Program-made: the position numbers and the translations under genes
Part shown: piece after piece, positions 11,501 to 23,000 of the stretch
How positions within the stretch are numbered: position 1 is the first letter of the stretch
How the letters are laid out: each line of letters opens with the position of its first letter
The notes under the pieces: model-generated
Seen by the model: only the letters and a program-made list of their open reading frames with translations
Told to the model about the DNA's origin: nothing
The model's database searches: none
From: Jaltomata sinuosa
Taxonomy: Eukaryota > Streptophyta > Magnoliopsida > Solanales > Solanaceae
NCBI GenBank assembly: GCA_003996215.1
Contig: QJPP01005196.1
Span: forward strand, 19,057-83,056
Length of the DNA: 64,000 nucleotides
Direction of reading: 5' to 3'

Positions 11501-13039
11501 ATTAGGAGCGTCAAAAGCATCAAGTATTTTGTGTCCATAACTATACTACTATAGAGGGTAAACCTAAGCTCTCTGGACTAATTGGATTCTCTATCCAGAA
11601 AGATTAAGTTGTTTAGGAGCTTCAAAAGCATCAAGTATTCTGTGTCAGTTGTTTAGTTGCCTAAGTTCAGTACTTTTATAAGTTTCTTGCAAATAGGCTT
11701 GATCTCTCTTGGGCAGAGTTCCAACATACGTACATTCATGTAGGATTTAGCAGTTATTTTATTTAAGTTTTTTTTTTCTGAATCTTGTATTCTGTGACTA
11801 CTGTTTTCTATCCCAACAGGGTATAAATTGGATTATGTGTTTGATTGGACCATCTTGAAATATCAGCAGACACAGAGGTCAAAGTCGCAGCTAGAACTAC
11901 CGGTTAGTACTTTCGTCACTTTATTTTTCGGCGGAAGTGTTGTTTTCCTCTGCTTTAAATATTTTGTCGTGTATGAAGACATCTGGTGTTGTATATCATA
12001 TTTATAAAAAGTAAATTCGATTTATTTCAACCCATTTTGATAATTATTTTCTCTGCCACTGGAAATTGCAGAGTCTGCATCCACTTTCTGTAACAACGGG
12101 TACTGGAGCATTGCCAAAAGTTTTAAATAAGCAAGGTAACTGGTCTTCCAATTCCATATTAGCTCTTTTATCTGCTAATTCCGATCTCCAAATACGACAG
12201 CTATTTCTGTGGAGTAGCGTTAGCAATCTGTAGTATGGGGTTCTGTCAATTTTCGGAACTGCAGTGTAGACAGAACTTATGAGATGTGTGTGTAAAGTAA
12301 TTACTGTTTTCACAATCTGCAGGGGATTTTGACCTTTCTGGATGACTCCATTTCATCGGATTAAAACCTTGGGATCTAGCTTTTTGAATTAATAAAACTT
12401 ATACTTGCGAACTTTACTCAAGTATGACTAGTTTTTCTCTATTTAGCTGACCTCGACCTTGTTATAGTCCTGGAAATCATCGATTCCCTTTAATATCTAA
12501 GATGGAGAGGAGTAAATCTCAAATTATATATTTTGCTCAAGAGTTTACTGATATTTAACTGGTTTTATATCTTCATTTAGGAGGTAATAATGCCACACAC
12601 TTAGCTGAAGCTACAAAACAGAAGGTATCAGGTAATTTTGTACGTGGTGATGGATCAGCAACCAATCTGAAACCTGATAATCGTACTGGCAAAAATGTAA
12701 GTTCAATGTAGGCTGGAGACTTATTGATTTTGTCTATCCCCTTTTAGTTACATCATTGTTAAATATTGAGTGGCATTTAACATAAAAACATTTTTTGTGT
12801 TTCGTTTAGAAGTCTTCTTTGTATATCCATGTTGCAAACAATTGCTCTATTTTTCTAATTTGTTACAGATAGCAAGCGATGCTTCTGTTCCTTCTACGTC
12901 ATTGGCTGATGCCTTCAAGAGAAGCTTACCAAAACACGAAGATTCAATTGAAGTTGGAAATATAGGTCATGCACACAGTGGAAAAGCTGGTGCTTCAAGC
13001 AGCAAGCTGCATTTCTTAAGCAGGATTTCTTCCAAGTGA
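5508..13039 (+). CDS. Casein kinase I (CK1-like serine/threonine kinase), 424 aa, 14 coding exons
   Basis: Exons: 5508-5583, 5685-5725, 8511-8580, 8903-9051, 9180-9275, 9623-9693, 10189-10250, 10330-10393, 10506-10590, 11210-11336, 11820-11902, 12072-12135, 12581-12696, 12869-13039; all introns are GT-AG and phases close to 425 codons including TGA. The kinase domain (about 9-280) shows the glycine loop GSGSFG (16-21), ATP-anchoring Lys38, catalytic HRDIKPDN with Asp128, DFG at 149-151 and the CK1 signature LLGPSLEDL. The tail from about 290 is hydrophilic, Ser/Lys-rich and variable, as in plant CKL proteins. CK1 enzymes phosphorylate pre-primed Ser/Thr sites in nucleus and cytoplasm; plant members act in hormone, light and microtubule signalling. 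Intron 2 is unusually long (2.8 kb) and holds a SINE and a coding relic. A 3'-UTR intron may lie after 13045. Family assignment is very secure; the exact orthologue is not. Confidence 0.92.
5818..5960 (-). mobile_element. tRNA-derived SINE-like element in CK1 intron 2
   Basis: On the - strand the block contains a tRNA-like B box (GGTCTCAGGTTCGAGTCCC, near 5881-5903) and an A-box-like GTGGAGCGGTAAG nearer its 5' end, i.e. a Pol III internal promoter. It continues into a (CAA)n-like 3' tail near 5770-5790. No clean target-site duplication was found, so boundaries are approximate. Confidence 0.5.
7580..7991 (-). pseudogene. Unidentified protein-coding relic inside CK1 intron 2
   Basis: An open stretch on the - strand (7991 to 7704, 95 codons) is Arg/Lys-rich ([20 protein letters not shown]) and predicts a charged helix. 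After one stop the same frame continues with protein-like sequence ([20 protein letters not shown]) to about 7600. Composition and low repetitiveness look like an exon of a real gene rather than random intron, but I cannot name the family and it has stops. It is likely a captured or decayed gene fragment. Confidence 0.25.
9325..9495 (-). mobile_element. SINE-like tRNA-derived repeat in CK1 intron 5
   Basis: On the - strand there is a B-box-like GCACGTCATGGGTCGAATCC (about 9426-9445) and an upstream A-box-like region ending near 9490, with a second degenerate B-box-like motif around 9350. This matches the architecture of Solanaceae tRNA-derived SINEs. Immediately to the right (9500-9515) is a run of 16 G. 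Confidence 0.4.
9500..9515. repeat. Poly(G)16 tract
   Basis: Sixteen consecutive G within CK1 intron 5; in a transcript this could form a G-quadruplex. It is also a place where assembly or slippage errors are likely. Confidence 0.9.
12323..12345 (+). other. Possible alternative terminal exon of CK1
   Basis: After a good acceptor (ending CTGCAG at 12322) the sequence would splice in phase to exon 12 (ends 12135). It would add seven residues (GDFDLSG) and then a TGA, skipping the last two exons. Splice signal and phase fit; there is no expression evidence. Confidence 0.25.
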
Positions 13040-13824
13040 ACTGGTAAATAAAATTGATTTTCTTTCTTTTAAGTTGCATCATAAGCTGGTGCATGTTTCC
13101 ATTTACAGGCCGTGGAATTAGTAAGGCTATTCTTTCTCTTTATTTCTTTTTTTTTTTGGGAAAAAAATAGGGATGGTATGTGGGAGAAATGCAGAAGAAG
13201 TCAAGATCTACTTCGTGATGTTAAATTCACTTGAGCCCTGTGTACCAGTAATGTATCCATCTCGAGGTGACTATGAAGTATAAAGCATTGGATGTTGCTA
13301 AAAGATGGCCTCTCAAAACTTGGTTGTCCTTTTAAGTTTTCTTTGTCTTGAATAATAGTACAGTGACTAAGCCAGCTACAGTTCACAATTAAGTAATGTG
13401 TAAAGCAGTTACCAATTTCAAAAAAAAATTAAGTAATGTGTAAAGTGTTTCTTTTCATTCCTTTTCTAATAGAGCATAAAGTGGCATTCAAATGTTTGAT
13501 TGTTTTTTTGCACTCTTGTCTGAATTTCATTTCTTCAATTCCTTTGCGCAAAGCCTGGATGTTTACATGCATAAGTTTTAATAGGTGCTCAAGTGCCTGA
13601 AAGCTCGAATCTGGTATAGAGCATTTCAGGTATATATATAGTTGGTATTCAGGCTCTCATTCTCCTTGTGTTATCTGTGTATAATGTTAGCTTATTTGCT
13701 AAATTTTCATGAATTTCAGACATCTTTATGTCATGAACTTGATGATGAAGCCTGCCTTTGGTGTTGAAGTTCCAATGGGGCACCATCATGGCTCTTATAA
13801 TAAATCAACCTTGCATTTGTTTAT

Positions 13825-14369
13825 AATCCTATACTTGCTGCGGAGATGATGGAATTCTATAACCTGGAGTCAGAGGTACTGTGTGATTAGAGCCATAGCT
13901 TTTCTGCTCCTCTTTTTATTTCATCTAATTATGTCTTGAAAAACAATCTCCATACTACTTCATGGTGGCCATTTTCGCTTCAACAAGGCTTTTCATGTAT
14001 TTAGCTCAAGATCTTTTCATCTCTGTATTTCTCCTTCTTGAAATAGTGTATGGGACAAAGAAGTCATCGTAGTTTTGGTCATGTTTTGTCAAGAGGCTAG
14101 TTTGTGGATTTGCGGAACTATTTAGCAGAACGCAACTTAAATACACCAAGAGGCTTCATTATCAAAAAAAAAAAAAAATACACCAAGAGGCTTTCCTAAT
14201 GTGTCTATGAAACATATGATACTTTCAGCTAGTTTGGACCATTAGGTTTCAAGCAGTCGTCATCTTCACTTTCAGTACCAGATGATATTCAGAGATGGAT
14301 AAATTTGGACGGAAAAGAACACAAGAGTGCTATTATTAGCAAGCTGCAAGACGATACAATATCAGACAG
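13825..14369 (+). pseudogene. Exon-like relics of an unidentified gene
   Basis: Two segments look protein-coding and join in phase 0. The first, 13825-13875, reads NPILAAEMMEFYNLESE and is followed by a GT. The second, 14233-14369, is preceded by AG, starts FGPLGFKQSSSS and contains PDDIQRWINLDGKEHKSA, followed by GT. No start codon, complete gene or recognisable family was found. They could be terminal exons of a decayed gene or 3' transcribed sequence of the kinase locus. Confidence 0.2.
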
Positions 14370-17215
14370 GTGGTATGAATATTTTAACGTGTTTTATTCT
14401 TGCATTGAACTCACATACACAATCTCAGGTCCATTTTTTTTTTGTGCTGGGTTTAAATGAATAAGACACATGTTTGTCCGTCTAGTTCTGGATTTAGGAC
14501 AGGCTTGAGAACCTTAGCTCATTGGTTTATTCAATGTTCAAGTACTCTTTTACCTGCAAATACAGTGTAGGTGTATAATAGTGACAATGATATCATTGAA
14601 CATACCGAAACTAGTCGTCACTCCATCATTAAAGGGAGTTTAATTAAAGATTTTCACTGCTTAGCTTTCGAGAGATTTGGTCTTGTAGCTCTTTACAAGA
14701 CACTTCTGTTGTAACATCTGGGAGAAATTAAACAGAATGAGGTGTACAAGCCTTTTTCTGCTTTTGGGGCGAGGGATCAACAAATTGATACTTCTATTGT
14801 AAAAAGTTTTTAAGTAACAAGAACCTATTCAAACAGTCGTGTACATGGACTGCAATCAGATACTTCAATTTTTTTTATTTATTTCAAACGCCACTAGAAA
14901 TACAAGAAAACACAAAACAAAGGATCAGGTGCATGTAAACATGCAACAGTGGTGTAGATTCATATGTAATCCACCCTGATACTAGAAGAAAAAATCACCA
15001 TTTTTGTGGTTGTAGGCAAGTTAGAAAATGAAAATGAAAAACACTGCCAATGTTATTTTCAGATTTTTGGAGCCCAAAAAGATGCATACGATTGTCAAAA
15101 AGAGCAATATACATAGTTGCAAGTTGTTGCTTGGACTCTTTGAAAATGTTAATGGTGGCGTGTTGGATTCTTCAAAAAAATGCATTTTCGAGAGGATCCG
15201 ACAGGATGCAGTGTCCGAGCAACATAGGTTGCAAGTAACCCCCGGAGGAATGGACGTATATTCATTATAACGAGAGTTGAGGACCTTTGATGCTATAGCC
15301 GAAATTGTTACTTTTTGTTTTTTTGAGGAAGGTATATATTGACGTTACCAAACGTCACCCTTCTCTTCAGCACCTAATTAATATAATAATCATATACAGA
15401 CGAAGAAGATGAAATATAACATAGTGAAACAATTTTAGTACAACCATATATAGGTGATGAAGGCAATATGTGTTCTTAATAACCACCAAAGGCTTCTTTC
15501 CCACTCATACATCATGTCTACTAAATTAACCTCTCTAAATCTAGGCAATCACAAAGGCAAATGGCTCTTCCTAAACTTGTAACAATGTGATAATTAAGGG
15601 GAAGTTGGGACCTCCAAGGACTTAGTGCTCCATTTGCTATCTCTTAAGACATGATTAGACACATAGCAATGATGAAAGTGTCAATTAATGAGAGATGCTC
15701 CACTCTTTTTCTCTATTTTGTTGATTGCCTCGGAATCATAAAACCTCATTTTTAAGTAGATATACTTGTCTATTTTCTTTCTCTCTTCTTGTTCAATCAT
15801 TATTGCTTTTGGGTGGTTTTGTTAATGCTCATAAGTAGTGCTACATAGCCCGAAATTTGGCGAAAGGTTACTTTACTAAAGCATGATAAAGGTAAAGGAT
15901 TAAGAAAGCTGTTATCACTTAACCACACTGCAAAAACAATGGCTGCCAAAGAAAAGTGATTCGCGTCAAATAAATTATACGCAAAAGGTCCTTACATAAA
16001 AAAAAAATCTTCCTTTACTCCTCCCCTACTAAGAAAAGAAAAAAAACTCCGAATAAAAATTGATTATTCAAATGAAAAATAATGGAAAAATATGGAAAAC
16101 ATTATTAAAAATGAATGAGACAAGAAAAGTAATCGAATCAATTGGTTCACCATGCCGCTTAGCGCAGCTTGTTTGTCTCGATAATTCCTTGACATGCCAA
16201 AGGATACATCACAGTAAACTACAATAACAACATATCCAGTATAATCTCATAAGTGGGGTCTGGGAGGGTGGTGTGTATACACACCTTACCCCTACCTTGT
16301 GAAGATAGAAATGTTTCTGATAAATCCCTCAGCTCAAATAAAACATCTCCAAGTATGAAAAGGGAATACATCACATTAAGCTACTTAAAGTAAAATCATT
16401 TTGGGTGAAGTACTACTTGGTTATTGATTTTTGAAACTGTTACTATATCGTATGCCAATGATTCCTTTAGTGGTTGTATCTTTCATTTTCACAAATTCTG
16501 GAAAACCAATTTAAAAAAAAAAAAAAAGGAAAAGGAAGCCACTTCGAACAAATGTCAAAAGAAATTCAATTCCATCTTTCACTACTTAGCTTAAAATGTT
16601 AAGAAAAAACAAATGCCCTTTGATCATCTAGTGCTGCACACCATATATTTTAACAATTTTTTGTACTTCAAAAATAGTATTATAACTCAAGGGTATATCA
16701 TTTTCTGCTGTTATTTTGATTGCAGCTCTGAGAATATATGCAATGTATATTTTATGGAGGGTACCCTATTCGTTAGTCATGATTAAGCCCGCCGTTCAAG
16801 AAGTGATCTTTTTAACCCTTTATGTATAAAGAAGAATTAAGGGTAGAAAGACAAAGGGAAGTTGGAGACAAAGTTTAAATGAACTTTAAAACTGGGACCT
16901 GTCCATATCCAGTGTTAGAATATATGTTATTGCAGTCTTTCACTTGATTCATTTTATTTATTTTTGAATTTTTAAGATTTCGAGGGACTTTTGAAGTTTA
17001 CTGTTAGAACTCCATCACCACTGTTATATATATCACACTGTTTCCTTCCCCTTTTTCATTGTCCTCCATATTGCATACGATGTCAACATTCTTTGGTATC
17101 AAAGATTGATATATATAGGAAAACGTAAGGTGTAGTTAAAAGTTAAAAACATTCACAAGTTTCTACTTAAACAAAATTTGTACTAGTTAATAACACACTG
17201 ATCTCCTCCTTTTGA
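14370..17215. other. Intergenic region between CK1 and the VAN3-binding-protein-like gene
   Basis: No supported gene. An open stretch at 15028-15270 (80 codons) has no recognisable domain and contains repeat-like DNA. A SINE tail lies at 16215-16345. A TATATATA string near 17023-17030, about 190 bp before the next start codon, is a plausible TATA box for that gene. Confidence 0.4.
16215..16345 (-). mobile_element. SINE 3' portion with (TTG)n-like tail, antisense
   Basis: Read on the - strand, the block runs from a segment like GAGGGATTTATCAGAAACA through GTAAGGTGTGTATACACACC and CCCCACTTATGAGATTATAC to a TTGTTATTGT tail near 16222. This is the pattern of the abundant Solanaceae SINEs with (TTG)n ends. 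The tRNA-related head is not evident, so it is 5'-truncated or diverged. Confidence 0.5.
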
Positions 17216-19758
17216 ATGGTTATAATGGAGATGGTGAGCTCTTGTGGTGTTAAATGCAAGTCAAATAGGTTGGAAGGGATCAATGAAGAAAGTGCAGCAA
17301 ATTGGCTACCCGGGGCATGCCCTCCACCAAAAACTCCTACCGAGTCTATGGAGTTCCTTGCAAGATCATGGAGTCTGTCAGCTAAGGAACTCTCTAAAGC
17401 TCTTTCTCACACAAAACAAACAAGTTATCTAGACGAAAAGATTTCTCTCTCTTCATTACATGCACAACATGGAAAGACCTCGATTATAGAGGAACCTGTA
17501 AGCATCTCTTCGTTAAAGCTTGTGTTTTTGTTCATTTATACTGTTATGGAAATGCTTACTTCATTGATTGCTTACAAGTTTCTACTCTTATTGTCTTTAT
17601 AGCAGCAAGAACAACCACTACCTAACTCTGATAGCCCTCCAGTTTCTCCGAGGGGAAGTGATGATACAAAGGTAAAAGCTAAGGAAGAAGCAAGAGGGGG
17701 GAAGGGGGCTCCTATCTATTCTTGCACATGCATGCGTGCAACTAAAGATTTTCGATATTTACATCACTCTTTGAAATTATAAATAGGCTAGAGGATTAAC
17801 AGTAGTGCTGCACCATTTTTGCTGAATTATAATAATACAGATTATGCGTTTGGCTAAAAAAGCAACCACTAAGTCTTCATCATCATTTTGTGAATCCAAA
17901 TAAGTAGATGGACAAATTATGTTGGAGTGCCCTCAAGATTGATGGAAATACACTTAACTCTTTCCTTGTTCCCCAAATTATTCTTTAACTCTCGGTTTTG
18001 CACTTAGCTGAATAACTATACTTGTCCTTTATGGATCAGCAACAGACGTCCTTAATCACAACTAATTGTATTTATATGTGCAGGAATTGTTTTTACTACA
18101 TCAGGCACTCAATTCAGATTTCCTCTCCAGTCATCATTTACTTAAAGCTGGGGTATACAATTATTTTGACAATTACTTACTGATGCCTCCAAACAATCAT
18201 GACTAAACTGGCATAATGCAGCTCTACAGGACCGTGATGCGTGGTAAGACAATGGGTAGATGGCTGAAAGATCAAAAAGAAAAGAAAAAACAAGAGCTTA
18301 GAACTCACAGTGCCCAGGTGCATGCAGCAGTTTCAGTAGCAGGGGTTGCAGCTGCAGTGGCTGCTCTTGCAACCTCATCCGTAACTTCTCCAGAGCAGTC
18401 CCAACACAAAACATCTTCAAAGATGTCAACTGCAATTGCATCTGCAGCAGCTTTAGTTGCATCCCACTGTATTGAAATTGCAGAGGACATGGGTGCTGAA
18501 CAGGATCAAATCTTATCAGTAGTAAATTCAGCTATCAATGCAAGAACTAGTGGAGACATCATGACTCTAACTGCTGGAGCTGCTACAGGTATAAGCCAAC
18601 TGGTCTCAGTGGCCCGTCAATCTAAAGAGAACAAAACTAACCAATTTGATAAACAAACAGCTCTTGTATTCCTCTTTATCGTGGCATACTTTGCATAATA
18701 GTCAAGCCGATCTCCTGTGGACCATGTAGACTGCCGCATGTTAACGACAGAATCTCATACTCCTCGTTTTTCAGTGTTGCTACTAAATGATCCATAGAAT
18801 ATTTGCTATCTATAGGAATGCAAACAATTCTGCTCAACTGTTTCATAACATAAGAAAGCTTAAACTGGTAACACTAATCTCTCTCATTGGCATTCACTAT
18901 TACAGCATTGAGAGGTGCTGCCACTCTAAGGGCGAGGCTACAGAAAGGAAATGGAGCTGCAGCTGTTGCTTTAGCTGATGAGCGTGTCGAAGGTAACAAA
19001 GAATCAACTGTTACAGCAGCTCTTAGTTTTGTTGCCAAAGGGGGAGAACTGCTCAAACGTACAAGAAAAGGTAATATGAATTGAGAACTACACTTACCTT
19101 GCAAGAGATATTGCAGTTGTTTTTCAACAATGTTTCTGTTCATGCAGGAGATCTCCACTGGAAACAAGTCTCTTTCAACATAAACTCTGATTGGCAGGTA
19201 ATATTGCAGAGTATACCATCTAAATGGATATACTGTCTATTAGACAAAGGAATTATGTTTCATATCAATAGGTAACGTTGAATCTGCACAGCAGACATTC
19301 TAAAGTCCTCTTATAAGCAATTAGATTGAAAGCAACAAACTAAACTTGTGCATCTCGCATGATTGTTACCTCATGTTTTCCCTATATCATCATAACAAAA
19401 GTGAATCTTGGTAGCAGGTGATAGCTAAAATGAAAAGCAAGCACATGGCAGGAACATTCACAAAGAAAAAGAAGTGTAAGCGCAAACAAATACTCACTCT
19501 AGTATCAAATTGTCTATATGATCCTTTACACTTTCATATAAATAGGTGCTTAATGAGTGCCCAGGTTTGGTCTCTGGAGTCTATTGTGACATACCAGCAT
19601 GGCCTGGACGAGACGAGGAACCTGACGAGCAGAAGTGCTACTTCGGGATACAAACTGCTGACAGGATGATTGAATTTGAATGCAGAAACAAAGGGGAGAA
19701 ACAAATGTGGGTAGATGGGATTCAACAAATCTTGTGCTGCCGCATGAACATGACATGA
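17216..19758 (+). CDS. VAN3-binding protein / FORKED1-like protein (DUF828 + PH-like domain), 417 aa, 8 exons
   Basis: Exons: 17216-17497, 17603-17671, 18084-18152, 18222-18588, 18906-19070, 19148-19197, 19418-19475, 19565-19758 (418 codons with TGA). The N-terminus has the family signature PPPKTPTESMEFLARSWSLS followed by the AKELSKAL segment. The middle is an Ala-rich helical region (HAAVSVAGVAAAVAAL; TAIASAAALVASHCIEIAED). The C-terminus is a PH-like domain from KKKK through DIPAWPGR to the terminal helix. Family members bind the ARF-GAP VAN3/SFC and direct auxin-dependent vesicle trafficking in leaf vein continuity. Start choice: three in-frame ATGs (17216, 17225, 17231); the first is used. 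The exon 8 acceptor is at 19563-19564, not the AG at 19544-19545: only the former keeps the frame and gives the family's usual spacing between KKKK and DIPAWPGR. Confidence 0.9.
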
Positions 19759-19857
19759 CTTTGGATGAACGTTTCAAAAGAGAACCAAACAGTAGTTTAT
19801 AGAGAAGTTGACAATGTGTGACTTCCGAACTCTAAAATACGGCATCAAATCAGAGGA

Positions 19858-19909
19858 GCAATGAATTAATTTAAGCTGTTACAGCAATGGATTGATTTAA
19901 GCTGTTACA
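19858..19909. repeat. 26-bp tandem duplication downstream of the VAN3-binding-protein-like gene
   Basis: Two adjacent 26-bp copies (19858-19883 and 19884-19909), each ending TTTAAGCTGTTACA, differing at two positions. They probably lie in the 3' UTR or just beyond. Confidence 0.85.
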
Positions 19910-20053
19910 TCTGTATAGGGATAGATTACATATTGGAAAATGAGCTATCCGTGGTTTATTCCGGGATAGATAATCTGAATGATATCACTGGGAAAATTGT
20001 GACAAATTATTCAGAAGCCTAATCCAGGATTGAGATGTTTGGGGTAAATATGT

Positions 20054-23000
20054 TCACTCTAATTCCTTCATAAAATCAGCATTATCAACAAAAACCTGCA
20101 AGACAACAAATGTAAAAAACTAAGACGGATAGCAAATAAAGAAAAAACTTTTATCCTTCCTATTCTTATGCCAATCTAGTGTTTCACATTGAAGCTGAGC
20201 ATTTTATTCCATCTCTATTACATGGTTTGAAGTAGTCTTCCCTAACTTGATTCAACATGGCATCATTTCACAAGCCAGAAACCTTACACCAATCACTAAC
20301 CTTATAGTGGTGTATGTTTTTGCCATTTACTGATACATCCTATGTCTCAATTGAACAGGCCAAGATATTATCCAATATACTTCAGTTTTACGATTGCAGA
20401 AATAATGTTTCAGCGATCGGGTTTTGAATCCAATCAGAAAATAAGATCTGTTTTTCCTGAATTCAATAGGTGTTGACATATGTGATGCTACACCAAAAAC
20501 TTAGTTGGTCAAATTAATATATGAATATTTTAGGCAATAGACTGTCATCTGTTTAACACACTGAGGAAAACAATGTCTCTGCTGCAGATTTGAAACACCA
20601 GTTTTTCTCTCACCTAGTGTATGGTTAGCTAGTTGAGAATACAATTAAATAATAAAAGTGTGCTCTCTCTAACTGCTTAAGCTTTTAGATGAGATGGTCA
20701 TATACTTCAACAACAATGACTAGAGGTATTGCTTATTCTATGCGGTCCTAGCCAATTGAAGTGATCAGCGAATAGAAGTTTTCAGTGATTAATCCTTTTA
20801 TGACTTTTATTTTTGTCCCTTTCCTCAGGTAAAGCTAGAAGATAGTCAATGGTAATGATTTCAAGGTAGATATTGGCCTTCAAATTATAAATACTTTTAA
20901 ACTAGTATCCTGACAAAATAAAGCATGAGATGTCTAGAAACAAGTTTTTGTGCGTTGTCTAATGCTCGAAAGGAAACTACCAGTTCATGCCAAAATAATC
21001 ATAATTGTTGAAGACTTACTGTCTTCCAACCATCAGGATCAATGCATGCCATGATCTTGGTGTTTATACCTGGCAAAGGTCCAGGTTCAAGTACAATTTC
21101 CCCTCCATACAGTTTTATAGCTTCTGCAGTCTTATAGACATCATCTGTTCCTACTGCAATCTGCAAAAATATAAAATGTTCCTTACAAGCTGAGATCTAC
21201 AGAGTTTTCTCAAGTCTGGGAAAGAAACTATGATCAATTATAACTTCAAATGAGTTTGCTAATGTTACTTGTCTTAAACAACATATCAAACAATAATATG
21301 TTTGAATGGCATTAATGTTACTTGTCTGAAACAACATATCGAACAATAATATGTTTGAATGGCATTACCTGGGCATAACCATTTCCTTTATCATAGCTTT
21401 TGACACCATAAATATATGTTAATTCCAGAACTGCATTTTTGTCTTCAGGTCCATAACCCATGATGGCTATTGTGTTCTGAGAACAAGTGTTAATAATTAA
21501 CAAACAGAAGAGAGAGACAACCATAAATTGGCATTAAGGAAATGTCCAAGTAAAAAAATGCAATATATCAAGTGTAGCGAACATTACTTTAATAAAATCT
21601 AAAGGAGAATATAAGAACAAAATCATCCTAGTTTAGGGACCCAAGCTAGCATGACAGAAATCCTCTACCACCTTGAACATGTATATTTGCAAAATCAGTG
21701 GAGAGAAAACCTAGAGCAAAAGGAAATAACAATGAGAATTGAGAAGTTGTTTTATTAAAGGTGTTCCAGCCATAAACCAAATAACTAAAATTGCCGCTCT
21801 CAAATAGTTTAAACTTTTTCATGAGGTGGTTCACACAATTAAACATATGAAAGAATTAGAGTATTCAATCAAAAATCATAAAACAATGAGTAGAGTAACA
21901 TTTAAGACCTTTACATTATAAACCCCTTTGGAAGCCCTTTTATACCCAATGTGAGACAATACATAACTAAACACACTTTCTCACATGTAATCCTCTCTAG
22001 GTTAATACCGATTTACAAGTGAGAAGATAGGCTCATTAAAGATTGGCACTCATACGATATAAAAGAATACAAGCTTCCAATCCAAAGCCTCAAGGCATGA
22101 GTAGAGTGGCTCAATATCTTTATAGACCCTATCGATGATGCCTTTTCTACCCAATGTGGGTCACTGTGTAACTCAACAAGAGGATTGCATAAGCATTCAG
22201 ACAAGAACAACTCTAACCACAGAAGAACTATTTTGCAAAGAACCTGTAAACTCACTTTGTTGTCCGGATTATCTCTTTTACGAAGAAGCTCCATGCCAAA
22301 TGCCTGGAAAAATTAATCAACAATGAAGATTTAGTGTTTCTTGCAATTAAAAAAGACAAGTATGTACTAGAACTTTCATTTAGCTAATCAGTTTACCTTC
22401 TTATAGAAATTAATGGACTGGTCAAGATCTCCTACGCGAAGCATTACTTGTCGGAAAGGTTCAAGAGTAGGTCCTCTCTCTAATAGTTCAAAGTTGTAGC
22501 CGTCAGGATCTTCCACGAGGGCAATTATAGGTCCTCCATCTTTGATTGGACCAGGTTCCTGGACAATCTTCCCTCCCTTTGCTTTTACTAGGTCTACCAT
22601 TTTAGCAACCTATATGGAAAATTCGAAAAGTATGTGACCGTAAATATTTGTGAACTTCTATAAGTAATTACAGGGAAAAAAAGAGAGAGAGATACTATTG
22701 GAAGAGCATTTCTAAAGGTTTCTAACTGAAACACTGGTACTCCTCAAAGCAAGATGTATGAAAGTCACCAGCAAGTAATGAGGAATAGAGTAACTTCTAA
22801 AACCAAGACAAACCAAATAGACAAACACGGGTACTCCTCACGGGTACTCCTCAGGGAAAAGATAATCAATTCCAAGGCAACTGCCCTAAATGCCTGTAAA
22901 ACTTTACTGATCTTAGTTTACTTGATTGTATGACATCAGAGAAGTATAAATGGAACCAATGACTTTTTCATCTTATGAACAACTTACATCCTCAACAGCA

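Noticed and set aside
15028..15270. 80-codon open stretch as a gene
   Set aside because: No domain, no splice context and repeat-like sequence; coding potential is not supported.
19476..19564. Apparent frameshift in the VAN3-binding-protein-like gene between exons 7 and 8
   Set aside because: Using the AG at 19544-19545 gives an immediate stop, but the next AG (19563-19564) restores the frame and gives the family's normal spacing between KKKK and DIPAWPGR. No mutation is needed.
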